This document shows positions 52,810-63,447 of a DNA stretch of 64,000 bases, piece after piece. The notes under the pieces were generated by a model. That model had not been told where the DNA came from. It saw only the letters and a program-made list of their open reading frames with translations, and ran no database searches. The stretch comes from Pseudomonas sp. N040. Its GTDB lineage: Bacteria; Pseudomonadota; Gammaproteobacteria; Pseudomonadales; Pseudomonadaceae. Each line of letters opens with the position of its first letter. Position 1 is the first letter of the stretch. A program made the translations under genes and the position numbers. The stretch covers positions 124,001 through 188,000 of the forward strand of contig NZ_JADOBE010000007.1 in assembly GCF_015637705.1 (NCBI RefSeq), in the 5' to 3' direction.

Positions 52810-54096
52810 ATGGCTGACAATAAAGCGCAGTTGATCATCGAGGGCTCCGCCCCGGTCGATCTGCCTATTTTGAATGGCACGGTCGGTCCTGACGTGATCG
52901 ATGTACGTGGTCTTACTGCCACTGGCCGCTTCACGTTTGACCCAGGTTTCATGTCGACAGCTTCCTGCGAGTCGAAAATCACCTATATCGATGGCGACAA
53001 GGGCATCCTCCTGCATCGCGGTTACCCGATCGAGCAGCTCGCGCAAAACTCCGATTACCTCGAAACCTGCTTTCTCCTGCTCAACGGCGAACTGCCGACC
53101 GCAGCCGAGAAGGAAAAGTTTGTCGGCATCATCAAGAACCACACCATGGTTCACGAACAACTGAAAACCTTCTTCAACGGTTTCCGCCGCGATGCCCACC
53201 CGATGGCGGTAATGTGCGGCGTAGTTGGTGCGCTTTCGGCGTTCTACCATGACTCGCTGGATATCAAGAATCCGAAGCACCGTGAAATCTCGGCCATGCG
53301 CCTGATTGCCAAGATGCCCACGCTGGCGGCAATGGCCTACAAGTACTCCATGGGCCAACCCATGATGTACCCGCGCAATGATCTGACTTACGCGGAAAAC
53401 TTCCTGCACATGATGTTCAACACCCCGTGCGAGATAAAACCGATCAATCCGGTTCTGGCCAGAGCCATGGACAAGATCTTCATCCTGCACGCGGATCACG
53501 AGCAGAACGCCTCGACTTCGACCGTGCGTCTTGCCGGTTCGTCCGGCGCCAATCCATTCGCCTGTATCGCTTCGGGTATCGCTGCTCTCTGGGGCCCGGC
53601 TCACGGCGGCGCCAACGAAGCCGTGCTGAGCATGCTGGACGAGATTGGCAGCGTCGAGAACATCGAAAAATTCATCGCCAAGGCCAAGGACAAGAACGAT
53701 CCGTTCAAGCTGATGGGCTTTGGCCATCGCGTCTACAAGAACTTCGACCCGCGCGCCACGGTCATGAAAAAGACCTGTGATGAAGTGCTGGCCGAACTGG
53801 GCATCAATGATCCGAAGCTGGAACTGGCCATGCGCCTGGATGAAATCGCCCGCAACGATCCCTATTTCGTTGAGCGCAACCTTTACCCGAACGTGGACTT
53901 CTACTCGGGTATCATTCTCAAGGCAATCGGGATTCCGACCAGCATGTTCACCGTGATCTTTGCGGTATCGCGCACCGTTGGCTGGATCTCGCACTGGAAA
54001 GAAATGCTCTCCAGCCCTTACAAGATCGGCCGGCCACGCCAGCTGTACACAGGCTACGACCGTCGCGATTACGTGTCTCTGCAAGATCGCAAGTAA
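52810..54096 (+). CDS. gltA: Citrate synthase (type II)
   Basis: Condenses acetyl-CoA with oxaloacetate at the entry of the TCA cycle. The 428 residues have the N-terminal domain of Gram-negative, NADH-sensitive citrate synthases ([40 protein letters not shown]), then [45 protein letters not shown] (as a span, first histidine) and [15 protein letters not shown] with the second histidine and aspartate region. It differs clearly from the shorter PrpC at 26743-27906. It has its own promoter and ends in a strong terminator. Confidence 0.97.
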   Translation: MADNKAQLIIEGSAPVDLPILNGTVGPDVIDVRGLTATGRFTFDPGFMSTASCESKITYIDGDKGILLHRGYPIEQLAQNSDYLETCFLLLNGELPTAAEKEKFVGIIKNHTMVHEQLKTFFNGFRRDAHPMAVMCGVVGALSAFYHDSLDIKNPKHREISAMRLIAKMPTLAAMAYKYSMGQPMMYPRNDLTYAENFLHMMFNTPCEIKPINPVLARAMDKIFILHADHEQNASTSTVRLAGSSGANPFACIASGIAALWGPAHGGANEAVLSMLDEIGSVENIEKFIAKAKDKNDPFKLMGFGHRVYKNFDPRATVMKKTCDEVLAELGINDPKLELAMRLDEIARNDPYFVERNLYPNVDFYSGIILKAIGIPTSMFTVIFAVSRTVGWISHWKEMLSSPYKIGRPRQLYTGYDRRDYVSLQDRK

Positions 54097-54111
54097 TCCC
54101 GCAAGGGATAG

Positions 54112-54141
54112 TGACAAAGGCTGCCTCGGCAGCCTTTGTCA
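54112..54141. terminator. Terminator after gltA
   Basis: Perfect 14-base stem TGACAAAGGCTGCC (54112-54125) and GGCAGCCTTTGTCA (54128-54141) with a two-base gap, followed by TTTCT. Its right edge contains the stop codon of the convergent cysteine-cluster gene, so it can serve both. Confidence 0.85.
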
Positions 54142-54396
54142 TTTCTGTGCAGTGGCTTGCTCCAGCCAGCCGAGCAAGTGCAACGCTTCTGTCCGGCTCG
54201 CACCACAGACCTGCGGATCGGCGCTGAATGCCGCACACACGGCCGGACGCTCCGGATTACCGAAGAGCAGGCACAGATAATCTGCCGACAGTTGCACACA
54301 GCGCTCGCCTGCCGCCTTGCCGTTGGGCATGCCGGGAATGGCAGAAGTGATGGATGGCGCTATGCAACAGGCGCCACAACCAGCTCGACATTGCAT
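54139..54396 (-). CDS. YkgJ-type cysteine-cluster protein
   Basis: An 85-residue protein that begins MQCRAGCGACCIAPSI and carries further cysteines (GERCVQLSADYLCLLFG; PAVCAAF; PQVCGAS), the pattern of the UPF0153/YkgJ family thought to bind zinc or an iron-sulfur centre. Function unknown. The open frame reaches 54537, but the family start is the ATG at 54396, with 54405 and 54459 as weaker choices. It converges with gltA and shares its terminator; similar genes neighbour gltA in other pseudomonads. Confidence 0.82.
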   Translation of the reverse strand: MQCRAGCGACCIAPSITSAIPGMPNGKAAGERCVQLSADYLCLLFGNPERPAVCAAFSADPQVCGASRTEALHLLGWLEQATAQK

Positions 54397-54577
54397 TGAA
54401 GACATCTCGCAGAAAACCAGTGAGCCTGCGATTTTAAAGCGGATTACCGGGCAGGTCATGCCCCCCCTGCCCTGCCAAGACCTGCAGCTCGGCCAACCCT
54501 GCATTTGCCCCATTATTCTTGTGGCCAGCAATGCCACGGCTTAACCTGCGCGGGTTTAATCATCCGGAGTCAAAACC

Positions 54578-54919
54578 ATGCCGGTCTGGCTGCAAAGCGC
54601 TGCCCTGCTGTCTCTTTCGAATATTTTCATGACCTTTGCCTGGTATGGCCACCTCAAGGCACTGAACAGCAAGCCCTGGATCATTGCCGCGCTGATCAGC
54701 TGGGGCATCGCGCTGTTCGAGTACCTTTTGATGGTGCCGGCCAACCGCATCGGTTACACCGAACTGTCGGTCGGACAACTGAAGATCATGCAGGAAGTCA
54801 TCACCCTCAGCGTCTTCGTGCCGTTCAGCGTGCTGTACATGCAGCAACCCATGAAGCTGGACTACCTGTGGGCGGGCCTGTGCCTGCTGGGGGCGGTGTA
54901 CTTTATCTTTCGCAACTGA
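54578..54919 (+). CDS. DMT-superfamily DUF486 membrane protein
   Basis: A 113-residue inner-membrane protein with four hydrophobic helices: LLSLSNIFMTFAWYGHL, WIIAALISWGIALFEYLL, IMQEVITLSVFVPFSVLYM and YLWAGLCLLGAVYFIF. The NIFMTFAWYGHLK and EYLLMVPANRIGY parts are typical of DUF486, a small relative of drug/metabolite transporters. Substrate unknown. GGAG lies nine bases before the ATG. It is divergent from the cysteine-cluster gene and convergent with the dehydrogenase that follows. Confidence 0.88.
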   Translation: MPVWLQSAALLSLSNIFMTFAWYGHLKALNSKPWIIAALISWGIALFEYLLMVPANRIGYTELSVGQLKIMQEVITLSVFVPFSVLYMQQPMKLDYLWAGLCLLGAVYFIFRN

Positions 54920-54965
54920 CCCTGCGCGGACAGTTCGCGGTTGAATGTGCAAATCACGCCAGGCG

Positions 54966-55838
54966 CTACCTGGCCGGCTTCAGCCGGGCTATCAGGCTCG
55001 AAGTGTCCCAGCGCTGGCCACCCATGGCCTGCACATCAGCATAGAACTGGTCGACCAGCGCCGTCACCGGCAGTTGCGCGCCATTGCGCCGCGCCTCGTC
55101 CAGCACGATAGCCAGATCCTTGCGCATCCAGTCCACGGCAAAACCAAAGTCGAACTTGCCGGCCAACATGCTCTGATGGCGATTTTCCAGTTGCCAGGAC
55201 TGCGCGGCACCCTTGCTGATCACCTCCATGGCGCCAAGCCCGTCGAGGCCAGCACACTGGGCGAAATGCAGGGCTTCGGACAGCCCCTGCAGCAGCCCGC
55301 CGATGCAAATCTGGTTGACCATCTTGGTCAACTGGCCACTGCCAACCGGCCCCATCAGGCGGCTCATCTTGGCGTAGCACTCGATCACCGGGGCTACCCG
55401 GTCATAAAAAGCCTGCTCGCCACCGACCATGATGGTCAGCATGCCGTTCTCGGCACCGGCCTGACCGCCGGAAACCGGCGCATCGAGAAAGCCCAGCTCG
55501 CACTCGGCAGCGAGGATTGCCAGCTCGCGGGCCACATTGGCCGAAGCCGTGGTGTGATCGACCAGCACCGCCCCAGCGGTCATGCCGGCAAAGGCGCCAT
55601 CCTCGCCCAGCAGGACTGCGCGCAGATCATCGTCGTTGCCGACGCAGGTCATCACGAACTCGGCGCCCGCGGCGGCCTCGCGCGGGGTGGCCGCACTGTC
55701 TCCGGCAAATTCGGCACACCAGAGCTCGGCCCTTGCCGGGTTGCGGTTGTACACACACACCTGATGCCCCTCGCAGGCCAGATGTCCGGCCATCGGAAAC
55801 CCCATCACGCCCAGCCCGATAAACGCCACCTTTGCCAT
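54966..55838 (-). CDS. NAD(P)-dependent beta-hydroxyacid dehydrogenase family protein
   Basis: A 290-residue member of the 3-hydroxyisobutyrate/tartronate-semialdehyde/6-phosphogluconate dehydrogenase family. The N-terminal dinucleotide fold is [17 protein letters not shown], the substrate signature [18 protein letters not shown], and the catalytic lysine lies in [11 protein letters not shown]. Closely related pseudomonad enzymes act on serine or 3-hydroxypropionate-type substrates, so a specific name is not safe. GGAGGTGAT, close to a perfect ribosome site, precedes the ATG, which suggests strong translation. Confidence 0.88.
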   Translation of the reverse strand: MAKVAFIGLGVMGFPMAGHLACEGHQVCVYNRNPARAELWCAEFAGDSAATPREAAAGAEFVMTCVGNDDDLRAVLLGEDGAFAGMTAGAVLVDHTTASANVARELAILAAECELGFLDAPVSGGQAGAENGMLTIMVGGEQAFYDRVAPVIECYAKMSRLMGPVGSGQLTKMVNQICIGGLLQGLSEALHFAQCAGLDGLGAMEVISKGAAQSWQLENRHQSMLAGKFDFGFAVDWMRKDLAIVLDEARRNGAQLPVTALVDQFYADVQAMGGQRWDTSSLIARLKPAR

Positions 55839-55994
55839 ACATCACCTCCACAGAATCAAGGCAGCGAGCCTAGCACGCAGCAGACCGGACCTGCAGCCGG
55901 GTTAGCCAGCGATCCCGCGCCCTTTAGTGACGCCAGAGTATGGCTTGGGCATAATGCCCAACCCATTTTTCCACCCCTGCTCAAGGAATCCTGC

Positions 55995-56276
55995 ATGTTC
56001 AAGGTCAACGAATACTTCGACGGCACCGTCAAATCCATCGCATTCGACATGCGCGAAGGCCCGGCCACCATCGGCGTGATGGCTGCTGGCGACTATGAAT
56101 TCGGCACAGCCCAGCTGGAAGTGATGCATGTGATCGCCGGCGCCCTGAGCGTCAAGCTGCCCGGCAGCGACAGCTGGGAAACCTTTGCCGGCGGCAGCCA
56201 ATTCACCGTCCCGGCCAACAGCAAGTTCCAGCTCAAAGTCGCCGAGGACACCGCCTACCTCTGCGAATACCGCTGA
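55995..56276 (+). CDS. ppnP: Pyrimidine/purine nucleoside phosphorylase
   Basis: Small cupin-like enzyme (formerly DUF1255) that splits several nucleosides with phosphate. The 93 residues [59 protein letters not shown] and the YLCEYR end match PpnP over the whole length. The frame remains open far upstream (to 54945), but that part is antisense to the dehydrogenase gene. ATG at 55995 with AAGGA eight bases before is the start. Confidence 0.93.
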   Translation: MFKVNEYFDGTVKSIAFDMREGPATIGVMAAGDYEFGTAQLEVMHVIAGALSVKLPGSDSWETFAGGSQFTVPANSKFQLKVAEDTAYLCEYR

Positions 56277-56286
56277 GAAAGCACTG

Positions 56287-56323
56287 AAAAGCCGGCCTCA
56301 TGTGCAAGCAAGGGCCGGCTTTT
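56287..56323 (+). terminator. Rho-independent terminator after ppnP
   Basis: Eleven-base stem AAAAGCCGGCC (56287-56297) and GGCCGGCTTTT (56313-56323) with a 15-base loop, ten bases after the ppnP stop. The flanking A and T runs are short but sit at the right places. Confidence 0.85.
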
Positions 56324-56330
56324 GTGTCTT

Positions 56331-56370
56331 GTAGGTTGGGCTTCGTCGCTACGCGGCTCAACCCAAGCTA
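56331..56370. repeat. Small palindromic repeat (GTAGGTTGGGC type) overlapping the ABC exporter stop
   Basis: GTAGGTTGGGCTTCGTCGC followed by a CGGCTCAACCCAAGCTA arm, an imperfect inverted repeat (TAGGTTGGG against TAGCTTGGGTTG on the other strand). It resembles the GTAGGATGGGT elements in outline. The last codons and TGA stop (56358-56360) of the ABC exporter lie inside it. Confidence 0.55.
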
Positions 56371-58136
56371 GTCTCGACCTCCTCCGGATTATTGAACTGC
56401 AACTCCGCCAGTCGCGCATACAGCGGGTTGCTGACCACCAGTTGCTGGTGCGTACCGAGTGCCACCAGTTGGCCGTGTTCGATCACCGCAATGCGGTCGG
56501 CGCCTTTCACGGTAGCCAGGCGGTGCGCGATCACCAGCGTAGTACGGCCGGCCATCAGGCCGGGCAAAGCCTGCTGGATCAGGTGTTCGCTTTCCGCATC
56601 CAGTGCGCTGGTAGCTTCGTCAAGCAACAGGATCGGCGCATCCACCAGCAGCGCCCGGGCAATTGCCAGGCGCTGGCGCTGGCCACCCGACAGTCCGAGG
56701 CCGGCGTCGCCCAGCCGGGTCTGGTAGCCCTGCGGCAGTTTCATGATGAAGTCATGGGCGTAAGCCGCCTTGGCTGCCGCCTCGACCTCCGCCTGGGTCG
56801 CCTGAGGCCGGCCATAGCGGATGTTGTCTTCCACGCTGCCGAAGAACAGTGCCGGATTCTGCGAGACCAGGGCAAAGCAGCGGCGCAGGTCGCCCGGCTC
56901 GAGCTGGCGCAGCGGCACACCCTCAATGCGGATCTCGCCCTGTTGCGGATCGAAGAAACGCAGCAGCAGATCGAACAGCGTCGACTTGCCGGCCCCGGAC
57001 GGTCCGACCAATGCCAGGGTTTCCCCCGCCGCGACCGTCAAGTTGATGCCATCCACGGCAAACTGCTGCGGCCGTGACGGGTAGGCAAAACGCAGCTCGT
57101 GCAGTTCCAGCCGGCCGCTGACGCGCTCCGGCAGGCGTTGCAGGCCGATCGACGGCGCGCTGATGGCGTTGCGCTCGCGCAACAGCTCGGCGATGCGCTC
57201 GGCTGCGCCGGCTGCGCTCTGCAACTCGCCGATCACTTCGCTGATGGTGCCGAAGGAGGAGCCGACGATCAGGCTGTAGAACACAAACGCGGCCAGATCA
57301 CCCGGGGAAATGCGCCCGGCAATCACATCCATGCCGCCGACCCAGAGCATCACCCCGACCGCACCGAGCACCAGCAGGATGACCACGCTGATCAGCAAGG
57401 CGCGCTGCTTGATGCGCTGGCGCGCCGTATGGAAGGCCGCCTCGGCCGTTTCGGCAAAGCGCGACTTGTCCTGCTGCTGGTGGTTGTAGGCCTGCACGGT
57501 CTTGATCTGGCCCAGCGTCTCGCCGACATAACTGCCGACATCCGCCACGCGATCCTGGCTCTGCCGGGACAGCGCGCGCACGCGCCGGCCGAACAGCAGG
57601 ATGGGCGCCACCACCAGCGGCAGCGCGGCAATCACGATGGCGGTCAGCTTGACGTTGGTGAAGAACAGGAAAATCACCCCGCCGACCAGCATGATGCAGC
57701 TGCGCAAGGCCATCGACAGCGAGGAACCAATAACGGACTGCAGCAGCGTGGTGTCGGCCGTCAGGCGCGACTGGATCTCCGAACTGCGGTTGCTTTCATA
57801 GAACCCCGGATGCAGTTCAACCAGGTGATTGAACACGCGCTTGCGGATATCCGCCACGCAACGCTCGCCCAACCAGGAAACCAGGTAAAAGCGGATATAG
57901 GTGCCGACCGCCATCGCCACCACCAGCAGGAAGAACAGCGCAATCGACTGGTTCAACGCGCTCGGCGACTGGGTCGCCAGGCCCTGATCGACCAGCAGGC
58001 GAATGCCCTGGCCCATCGACAGGGTGATGACCGCGGTAAACAGCAGCGCCGCCAGCGCCCCCGCGACCCGCCAGCGGTAAGGCGCGATGAAGCGTCCAGC
58101 CAGTTGCAACGCATGGCGATGGCGGGCAGTGAGCAT
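56358..58136 (-). CDS. ABC exporter, MsbA/multidrug type (fused membrane and ATPase domains)
   Basis: A 592-residue half-transporter. The membrane domain with about six helices spans 20-310, and the C-terminal ATPase shows Walker A GPSGAGKST (378-386), signature LSGGQRQRLAIARAL (from 482), Walker B ILLLDEAT (502-509) and the switch IAHRLATVK. The protein may export lipids, drugs or peptides; it is shorter and less lipid-A-like than true MsbA, which is normally next to lpxK, absent here. The ATG overlaps the stop of the upstream NAD-kinase-like gene by one base (TGATG). The last codons are supplied by a palindromic repeat. Confidence 0.9.
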   Translation of the reverse strand: MLTARHRHALQLAGRFIAPYRWRVAGALAALLFTAVITLSMGQGIRLLVDQGLATQSPSALNQSIALFFLLVVAMAVGTYIRFYLVSWLGERCVADIRKRVFNHLVELHPGFYESNRSSEIQSRLTADTTLLQSVIGSSLSMALRSCIMLVGGVIFLFFTNVKLTAIVIAALPLVVAPILLFGRRVRALSRQSQDRVADVGSYVGETLGQIKTVQAYNHQQQDKSRFAETAEAAFHTARQRIKQRALLISVVILLVLGAVGVMLWVGGMDVIAGRISPGDLAAFVFYSLIVGSSFGTISEVIGELQSAAGAAERIAELLRERNAISAPSIGLQRLPERVSGRLELHELRFAYPSRPQQFAVDGINLTVAAGETLALVGPSGAGKSTLFDLLLRFFDPQQGEIRIEGVPLRQLEPGDLRRCFALVSQNPALFFGSVEDNIRYGRPQATQAEVEAAAKAAYAHDFIMKLPQGYQTRLGDAGLGLSGGQRQRLAIARALLVDAPILLLDEATSALDAESEHLIQQALPGLMAGRTTLVIAHRLATVKGADRIAVIEHGQLVALGTHQQLVVSNPLYARLAELQFNNPEEVETSLG

Positions 58137-59272
58137 CAGGAATCTCCGGCGGCGTAACCTAGTGGATAAAGCAATTCTTCCTTGTAACCGGCCCAGACCC
58201 GCACGGCATCCGGAAAGCTGTCGTCCAGTTGCGGATCACCGCTATCGACCAGCAGCGGGCGGCCTTCGAGGGTGCCCAGCTTGCGCTTGGTGGCTACCAC
58301 CCGCAATCGTTCAAGGCCGATGCTGCGCAACACGCGCGGGCTGATCTGCTGGTTGCCGCGACCGAGGATATGGCCCTGCCCGCCGATGGCGGTGACCAGC
58401 AGGTACGCCGGATGCCCGTCGACCAGTGCGAACAATTGCGCCTCGGTGAGGTCGCGACCGATCACCCGGCCATTCTCGATCACATCGACGCCGAGCAAGC
58501 TGGTTGCCAGGCCAAGCTGCTGCGCCAGCCCGTGCAGCGTCGAGCCGGGACCGAAGACATAACGCACGTCCACCTCCCAGCTGTCGTGCAGCCAGTCAGC
58601 CAGGTCGCCGAGTACCAGCTCCTCGGATTCCATTCCCGCCTGCTTGACGTGCTGCATGTACTGGCCGGGCTCCGGTACGGTCAGTTCGCCATACCAGCGC
58701 GCGGCTACCCTGCCCTCACGCAAGGCGCTCTCATCCAGATCGCGGACCTCGCCGGCGGTCAGCCGCACCAGGCCGCCGTCCAGCAGCTGTCGCGCCAGCT
58801 CGCCGGCCGCCCGCGGGCTGGTGGCATACACCCCGGAATGGATCTTCACCCCGGCCGGGATGCCCAGTACCGGCTGGCCTGCGCGTGCAGCGGCGCAGAC
58901 ATCGCGCGCCGTGCCATCGCCGCCGGCGAACAGGATCAGGGCACAGCCGGCATCCTGCAATTGCTGCACAGCGGCGCGGGTATCCGCCGCCGTGGTCGGG
59001 CCGGCATGCGGCTGGCCAAGCAGGCGCTGGCGAAAGCCCATCTGCGCCAGCAGGTCGCCCCCCATCGCGCCGGGAAAACAGACGAATTCGATACGCCCGG
59101 CCAGCGGCAACAGACGCTCCAGCGCCAACCGGGTCCGCGCCGCGGCGCGTGGCTCCGCGCCCAGCGCCAGGGCCTGCGCGGCCACCCCGTCGCTGCCCTT
59201 GAGCGCAACGCTGCCACCCAACCCGGCCAGCGGGTTGATGATCAGCCCCAGGCGAAACAGTGACTCAGACAA
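58136..59272 (-). CDS. NAD-kinase-like protein (ATP-NAD kinase family)
   Basis: A 378-residue protein with [21 protein letters not shown] at the N-terminus and [14 protein letters not shown] (GGDGT at 117-121), the nucleotide motif shared by NAD kinases and diacylglycerol kinases, then [14 protein letters not shown]. It is longer than ordinary NAD kinase and belongs to the separate ATP-NAD-kinase-like family; the real substrate is unknown. The start is TTG at 59272, overlapping the end of pdxB by eight bases, with GGGGG five bases before it. The long open frame further upstream is only antisense or alternate reading of pdxB. Confidence 0.85.
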   Translation of the reverse strand: MSESLFRLGLIINPLAGLGGSVALKGSDGVAAQALALGAEPRAAARTRLALERLLPLAGRIEFVCFPGAMGGDLLAQMGFRQRLLGQPHAGPTTAADTRAAVQQLQDAGCALILFAGGDGTARDVCAAARAGQPVLGIPAGVKIHSGVYATSPRAAGELARQLLDGGLVRLTAGEVRDLDESALREGRVAARWYGELTVPEPGQYMQHVKQAGMESEELVLGDLADWLHDSWEVDVRYVFGPGSTLHGLAQQLGLATSLLGVDVIENGRVIGRDLTEAQLFALVDGHPAYLLVTAIGGQGHILGRGNQQISPRVLRSIGLERLRVVATKRKLGTLEGRPLLVDSGDPQLDDSFPDAVRVWAGYKEELLYPLGYAAGDS

Positions 59273-60395
59273 GGCTGACCCCCAGCGCCTCAAGCATCTG
59301 CGCCAGCGCCGGGTTGCCCCCCTGCAGGCGCACCCGCAGACCGTCGATTTCGCGGCGCAGCGGATAAGCCTTGCGCAACTGATCGAAAGCGGCGCGGCGC
59401 GCCTGCTCGCCACCGGCCAGGCTGCGGCGGAAGTCGGCATCGTCGCGCCGTGGGTCATACACCGCCCGGCACACCAGCGGCAGCGCCCAGGCCACCGCCG
59501 CCGTGGCGTCCAGGGTAATTTCGGCGAGCGGCTGGCGCGGCAGCAGACCTTGCAAATCGACGGTTGGCGGAGTCTGTTGCCAGGCGCAGAAGGCCTGATA
59601 AATCTGCGCCGTGCCACGCAGCTTGCCATCCAGGCTGTAGCCGGCAATGTGCGGTGTGGCGATCCGGCACAACTGCGCCAGCGCGGCATCCACCAGCGGC
59701 TCGCCTTCCCAGACATCCAGCACCACCTGTAGTTCGGCACCGTCTTGCAGCGCCTGACGCAGGGCCGGATTGTCGAGCACCGCGCCGCGGCTGGCATTGA
59801 TCAGCCAGCTGCCAGGCCGCATCCGTGACAACTCGCAGGCCCCGACAAGATGGCGGGTCTCCCGGGTCAATGGGGTGTGCAGGCTGATGACATCGCAGTC
59901 GGCGAGAATCCGCTCCAGACTGACAAAGTCGCCACCCTCGGCGGCCTGCCGCGGCGGGTCACAGACCTGCACCGACCAGCCCAGCCCACGCAGCACCGCC
60001 ACCAGCCGGCTGCCGACCTGGCCGGCGCCGACGATGCCATAGCGGCGGCACGCCGGGTCGACACCCTGCGCCTCGGCCAGTGCCAGGACGCTGCCCAGCA
60101 CGTAATCCACCACCCCGCGCGCATTGCAGCCGGGGGCGCTGGCCCAGGCAATCCCGGCCGCCGCGAAAAACCCGAGGTCCAGATGATCGGTACCGATGGT
60201 GCAGGTGCCGACAAACCTGACGTTGCTGCCAGCCAGCAACTGGCGATCGACCCGGGTTACCGAGCGCACCAGCAGCACATCGGCCTCGCGTACGGCTGCG
60301 GCATCGATGGCGCGTCCCGGGTAACGGCGGATCTCGCCAAAAGCGGCGAAAAATTCGTCGAGCAGGGGGATATTCTCGTCGGCGACAATCAGCAT
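59265..60395 (-). CDS. pdxB: Erythronate-4-phosphate dehydrogenase
   Basis: Second step of pyridoxal phosphate synthesis from erythrose-4-phosphate. The 376-residue D-2-hydroxyacid dehydrogenase fold shows [31 protein letters not shown] (NAD site), [28 protein letters not shown] (catalytic arginine), the glutamate in VLDVWEGEP and the histidine in [13 protein letters not shown], plus the C-terminal domain typical of PdxB. ATG at 60395 is six bases after GGGAG. The open frame continues to 60968 without family similarity. It heads an overlapping three-gene unit. Confidence 0.95.
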   Translation of the reverse strand: MLIVADENIPLLDEFFAAFGEIRRYPGRAIDAAAVREADVLLVRSVTRVDRQLLAGSNVRFVGTCTIGTDHLDLGFFAAAGIAWASAPGCNARGVVDYVLGSVLALAEAQGVDPACRRYGIVGAGQVGSRLVAVLRGLGWSVQVCDPPRQAAEGGDFVSLERILADCDVISLHTPLTRETRHLVGACELSRMRPGSWLINASRGAVLDNPALRQALQDGAELQVVLDVWEGEPLVDAALAQLCRIATPHIAGYSLDGKLRGTAQIYQAFCAWQQTPPTVDLQGLLPRQPLAEITLDATAAVAWALPLVCRAVYDPRRDDADFRRSLAGGEQARRAAFDQLRKAYPLRREIDGLRVRLQGGNPALAQMLEALGVSLV

Positions 60396-60515
60396 GGCGT
60401 GCTCCCGGTTCAGGCCCGGCATTCTACTGCATGGCAGGCGCCACGCGGTTGAATCCTCGCCGGTGGCCTGGCGCAGCGCGTAGACTAGCCGCCCGTTGTT
60501 TCGCAGGAAGCCGCC

Positions 60516-61895
60516 TTGTCCCGCCTCGCCCTCCGCCTTGCCCGCAGCCGCAGCGAACTCAAGGACCTGCTGCGGCTGGCCGTTCCGATCATGGTCGCGC
60601 AACTCTCGTATGCGGCGATGGGCTTCGTCGACACCGTGATGGCCGGCCAGGTCAGCGCGCGTGACCTCGCCGCCGTGGCCCTCGGCAACTCGCTGTGGGT
60701 GCCGGTATTCCTGCTGATGACCGGCATCCTGCTGGCCACCACGCCGAAGGTGGCGCAATGCTTTGGCGCTCAGCAGCAGGCCAGGATTCCGCCCCTGGTG
60801 CATCAGGCCTTGTGGCTGGCCCTGCTGCTCGGCGGCCTGTGCGGGCTGGCGTTGTGGCATGCCGAGCCGGTGCTGCAACTGATGCGCGTGGACGCCAGCC
60901 TGGTCGAACCGGCCATCGGTTACCTGCGGGCGATTGCCTGCGGCTTTCCGGCGATTGCGCTGTTCCATGTACTGCGCTGCTACAGCGACGGCCTTGGCCT
61001 GACCCGTCCGACCATGGTGCTGGCGGTGCTCGGTCTGCTGCTGAACATACCGCTCAACTACCTGTTCATCTACGGCAAGCTGGGGCTGCCGGCAATGGGC
61101 GGCGTGGGCTGCGGCTGGGCCACTTCACTGGTGATGCTGGCGATGCTGCTGGGCATGCTGGGCTGGGTCAGCTGGGCGCCGCACTACCGGCACAGCCGCC
61201 TGTTGCGCCGGTTTCAGTGGCCGCAGCTGGCGGTCATCCGCCGCCTGCTCGGGGTCGGCCTGCCGATCGGGATTGCCGTCTTCGCCGAGTCGAGCATCTT
61301 TGCGCTGATCGCCCTGCTGATTGGCGCGATGGGCGCGACCATGGTCGCCGGCCACCAGATCGCCCTGAACTTCAGCTCGCTGGTATTCATGATTCCCTAT
61401 GCGCTGGGGATGGCGGTCACGGTACGCGTCGGCCACGCCCTGGGCGCGGGCGCACCCCGCGAAGCGCGCTTCAGCGCCGGCGTGGGCATGGGCGCTGCGC
61501 TCTTTTATGCCTGCCTGTCATCCAGCGCGATGCTGCTGCTGCGCGATTCGATTGCCGACATCTATACCAACGATCCGGCGGTCATCGCCATCGCTGCCTC
61601 GCTGCTGGTCTATTCGGCGATTTTCCAGTTCTCCGATGCCATCCAGGTCACCGCCGCCGGCGCCCTGCGCGGCTACCAGGACACCCGGATAGCCATGCTG
61701 ATCACCCTGTTCGCCTACTGGGGCATCGGCTTGCCGGTCGGTTACTGCCTGGGGCTGGATGATCTGTGCGGGGTGCCCAGCGGGCCACAGGGGCTCTGGC
61801 AAGGGCTGGTGGTCGGGCTGAGCAGCGCGGCGCTGCTGCTCGGCATCCGCCTGGTGCGCAGCGCCCGGCGGCGTATCCGGCCGGGCGCGGCCTGA
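60516..61895 (+). CDS. MATE-family multidrug efflux protein (NorM-like)
   Basis: A 459-residue inner-membrane antiporter that exchanges cationic drugs for sodium or protons. About twelve hydrophobic helices are visible, with the family segments [63 protein letters not shown] and [18 protein letters not shown], the last two forming the C-lobe repeat. The start is TTG at 60516 with AGGAAG six bases before it. It is divergent from pdxB with 120 bases between. Drug range unknown. Confidence 0.92.
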   Translation: MSRLALRLARSRSELKDLLRLAVPIMVAQLSYAAMGFVDTVMAGQVSARDLAAVALGNSLWVPVFLLMTGILLATTPKVAQCFGAQQQARIPPLVHQALWLALLLGGLCGLALWHAEPVLQLMRVDASLVEPAIGYLRAIACGFPAIALFHVLRCYSDGLGLTRPTMVLAVLGLLLNIPLNYLFIYGKLGLPAMGGVGCGWATSLVMLAMLLGMLGWVSWAPHYRHSRLLRRFQWPQLAVIRRLLGVGLPIGIAVFAESSIFALIALLIGAMGATMVAGHQIALNFSSLVFMIPYALGMAVTVRVGHALGAGAPREARFSAGVGMGAALFYACLSSSAMLLLRDSIADIYTNDPAVIAIAASLLVYSAIFQFSDAIQVTAAGALRGYQDTRIAMLITLFAYWGIGLPVGYCLGLDDLCGVPSGPQGLWQGLVVGLSSAALLLGIRLVRSARRRIRPGAA

Positions 61896-61937
61896 GCCAG
61901 GCCCAGGTTCGAGCCATAGTCGGCCGGCAGCTGCCGC

Positions 61938-62189
61938 TCAGCCCAGCTTGATCCTGATCAGGTACAGGTAGGTGCCGTTCTCCTGGGTCTGCTCAAGCAG
62001 CTCGTGACCGAGAAACAGGCAGAACTTGGGGATGTCGCGGCGCGTCGAGGGATCGGTGGCGAGCACCCGCAGCAAGGCGCCGGGCGGCAGGTCGCGCACC
62101 TTGTTGTGCAGCAGCATCACCGGCTCCGGGCAGCTCAGCCCGGTGGCATCCAGCTCGGCGGCAGCGGCGGTATCAATGGATGGGCACAT
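61938..62189 (-). CDS. tusA: Sulfur carrier/sulfurtransferase TusA
   Basis: Passes sulfur from a cysteine desulfurase to the system that thiolates tRNA wobble uridine. The 83-residue protein has the sulfur-carrying Cys20 in [17 protein letters not shown] and the closing [22 protein letters not shown] at 62189, seven bases after GGAG, is preferred over an upstream start at 62276. It is 88 bases downstream of rlmM on the same strand, an arrangement seen in other pseudomonads. Confidence 0.92.
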   Translation of the reverse strand: MCPSIDTAAAAELDATGLSCPEPVMLLHNKVRDLPPGALLRVLATDPSTRRDIPKFCLFLGHELLEQTQENGTYLYLIRIKLG

Positions 62190-62277
62190 GCAGAAACTCC
62201 GTAGACTGCCGCCATTGTCCCGCAAACCGCCCAGGCGGTCATCCCGTCTCGGCAGCCAGCGGCTGCGCGGGGGCAAC

Positions 62278-63327
62278 TTACAGGCGACGCAGGTGACAGG
62301 TGACTTCCTCGCGGTCGTGGTACAGCTGCTTGCAGCCGATGCTGACTTTCAGCCCGCGCGCCTTCAGGCCCTCCTCGATGCGCCCGAGCAGCCGCACGAC
62401 CTCGGCGTAGCGTTGCTTCATCGGCAGCTTCAGGTTGACGACCGCCTCGCGGCACAGCCCCTCGCCCAGCCAGGTCTCGATCAACGCCGCGTTGCGTGCC
62501 GGCTTCTCGACGATGTCGCAGACCATCCAGTTCACCGGCTTGCGCGGCCTGAAGGTGAAACCGTCGGCGCGCTGGTGCTCAACCAGGCCTGAATACATCA
62601 GGCTTTCATCCATCGGTCCGTTGTCCACGGCGATCACCTTGATCTGCCGGTTGACCAGCTGCCAGGTCCAGCCACCCGGCGCGGCACCCAGGTCGACAGC
62701 CGTCATGCCGGGCGCCAGGCGTTGATCCCACTGCTCGCGCGGAATGAAATGGTGCCAGGCCTCTTCCAGCTTGAGCGTCGAACGGCTCGGCGCCTCGCGG
62801 GGAAACTTGAGCCGTGGAATGCCCATGGGCCACATCGCGCAGTTGTTGGCCTCGGCCAGGCCGAGAAAGACTTCGCGGCCACTCTTGAAGGTCAGCAGCA
62901 GCCGCGGCTTGAGCGGATCATCGACCAGCCGGCCGGCCTGGCTCAGTGCCTTGCGCAATGGCGCCTCGAACTTCTTGCAGAAATTCGACAGCTCCTTGCC
63001 GTCATTGGTGTCGAACACTTCCAGCCACAGGCTGCCGCACGGCGGGTAGCTCGCCAGATGCGCCAGCAGCACACTGATGCGGTCCTTCTCCGGCAGCTCG
63101 ACAAACTCGCCGCGCGCCCACTGCCGCGGAAAGATCAGCTTGGCAAACCGCTGCCCGCGCATCAGGCGCTGGGCGCCATCCGCCTCGCTGCAGATGAATT
63201 CGGCGCAGGCGCTGTCGGGTTTGGCCTTGGCATAGCCGGCCACCTCGAGACGGGCGGCCACTTCGCTGATTTCCGAGCAGACTTCGCTCTCGAAACCTGC
63301 ACGGCAATGCAGTAGCACGGTGTTCAT
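62278..63327 (-). CDS. rlmM: 23S rRNA 2'-O-ribose methyltransferase (C2498) RlmM
   Basis: Methylates cytidine 2498 of 23S rRNA with S-adenosylmethionine. The 349 residues have an N-terminal THUMP-like domain ([20 protein letters not shown] at the start) and a Rossmann methyltransferase domain with the SAM motif [18 protein letters not shown]. The later [14 protein letters not shown] and [12 protein letters not shown] supply the K-D-K-E type residues. Length and motifs fit RlmM over the whole protein. Confidence 0.94.
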   Translation of the reverse strand: MNTVLLHCRAGFESEVCSEISEVAARLEVAGYAKAKPDSACAEFICSEADGAQRLMRGQRFAKLIFPRQWARGEFVELPEKDRISVLLAHLASYPPCGSLWLEVFDTNDGKELSNFCKKFEAPLRKALSQAGRLVDDPLKPRLLLTFKSGREVFLGLAEANNCAMWPMGIPRLKFPREAPSRSTLKLEEAWHHFIPREQWDQRLAPGMTAVDLGAAPGGWTWQLVNRQIKVIAVDNGPMDESLMYSGLVEHQRADGFTFRPRKPVNWMVCDIVEKPARNAALIETWLGEGLCREAVVNLKLPMKQRYAEVVRLLGRIEEGLKARGLKVSIGCKQLYHDREEVTCHLRRL

Positions 63328-63447
63328 CGGCGCCTATCCCCTGGCTACATGTGAAGTGGCAAAGCGCCGACTGGCCGGATTGGTTACAGCATCCGACCGG
63401 CTCGCCTGAAACCTGCTGAACCGGTGGCGTGCGCGAAACAACAGCGA

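Noticed and set aside
54945..55994. In-frame 350-codon extension of ppnP
   Set aside because: Antisense to the dehydrogenase gene; PpnP is a complete 93-residue protein from 55995.
56358..58136. Lipid A flippase MsbA
   Set aside because: No lpxK neighbour and only general ABC exporter features; left as MsbA/multidrug type.
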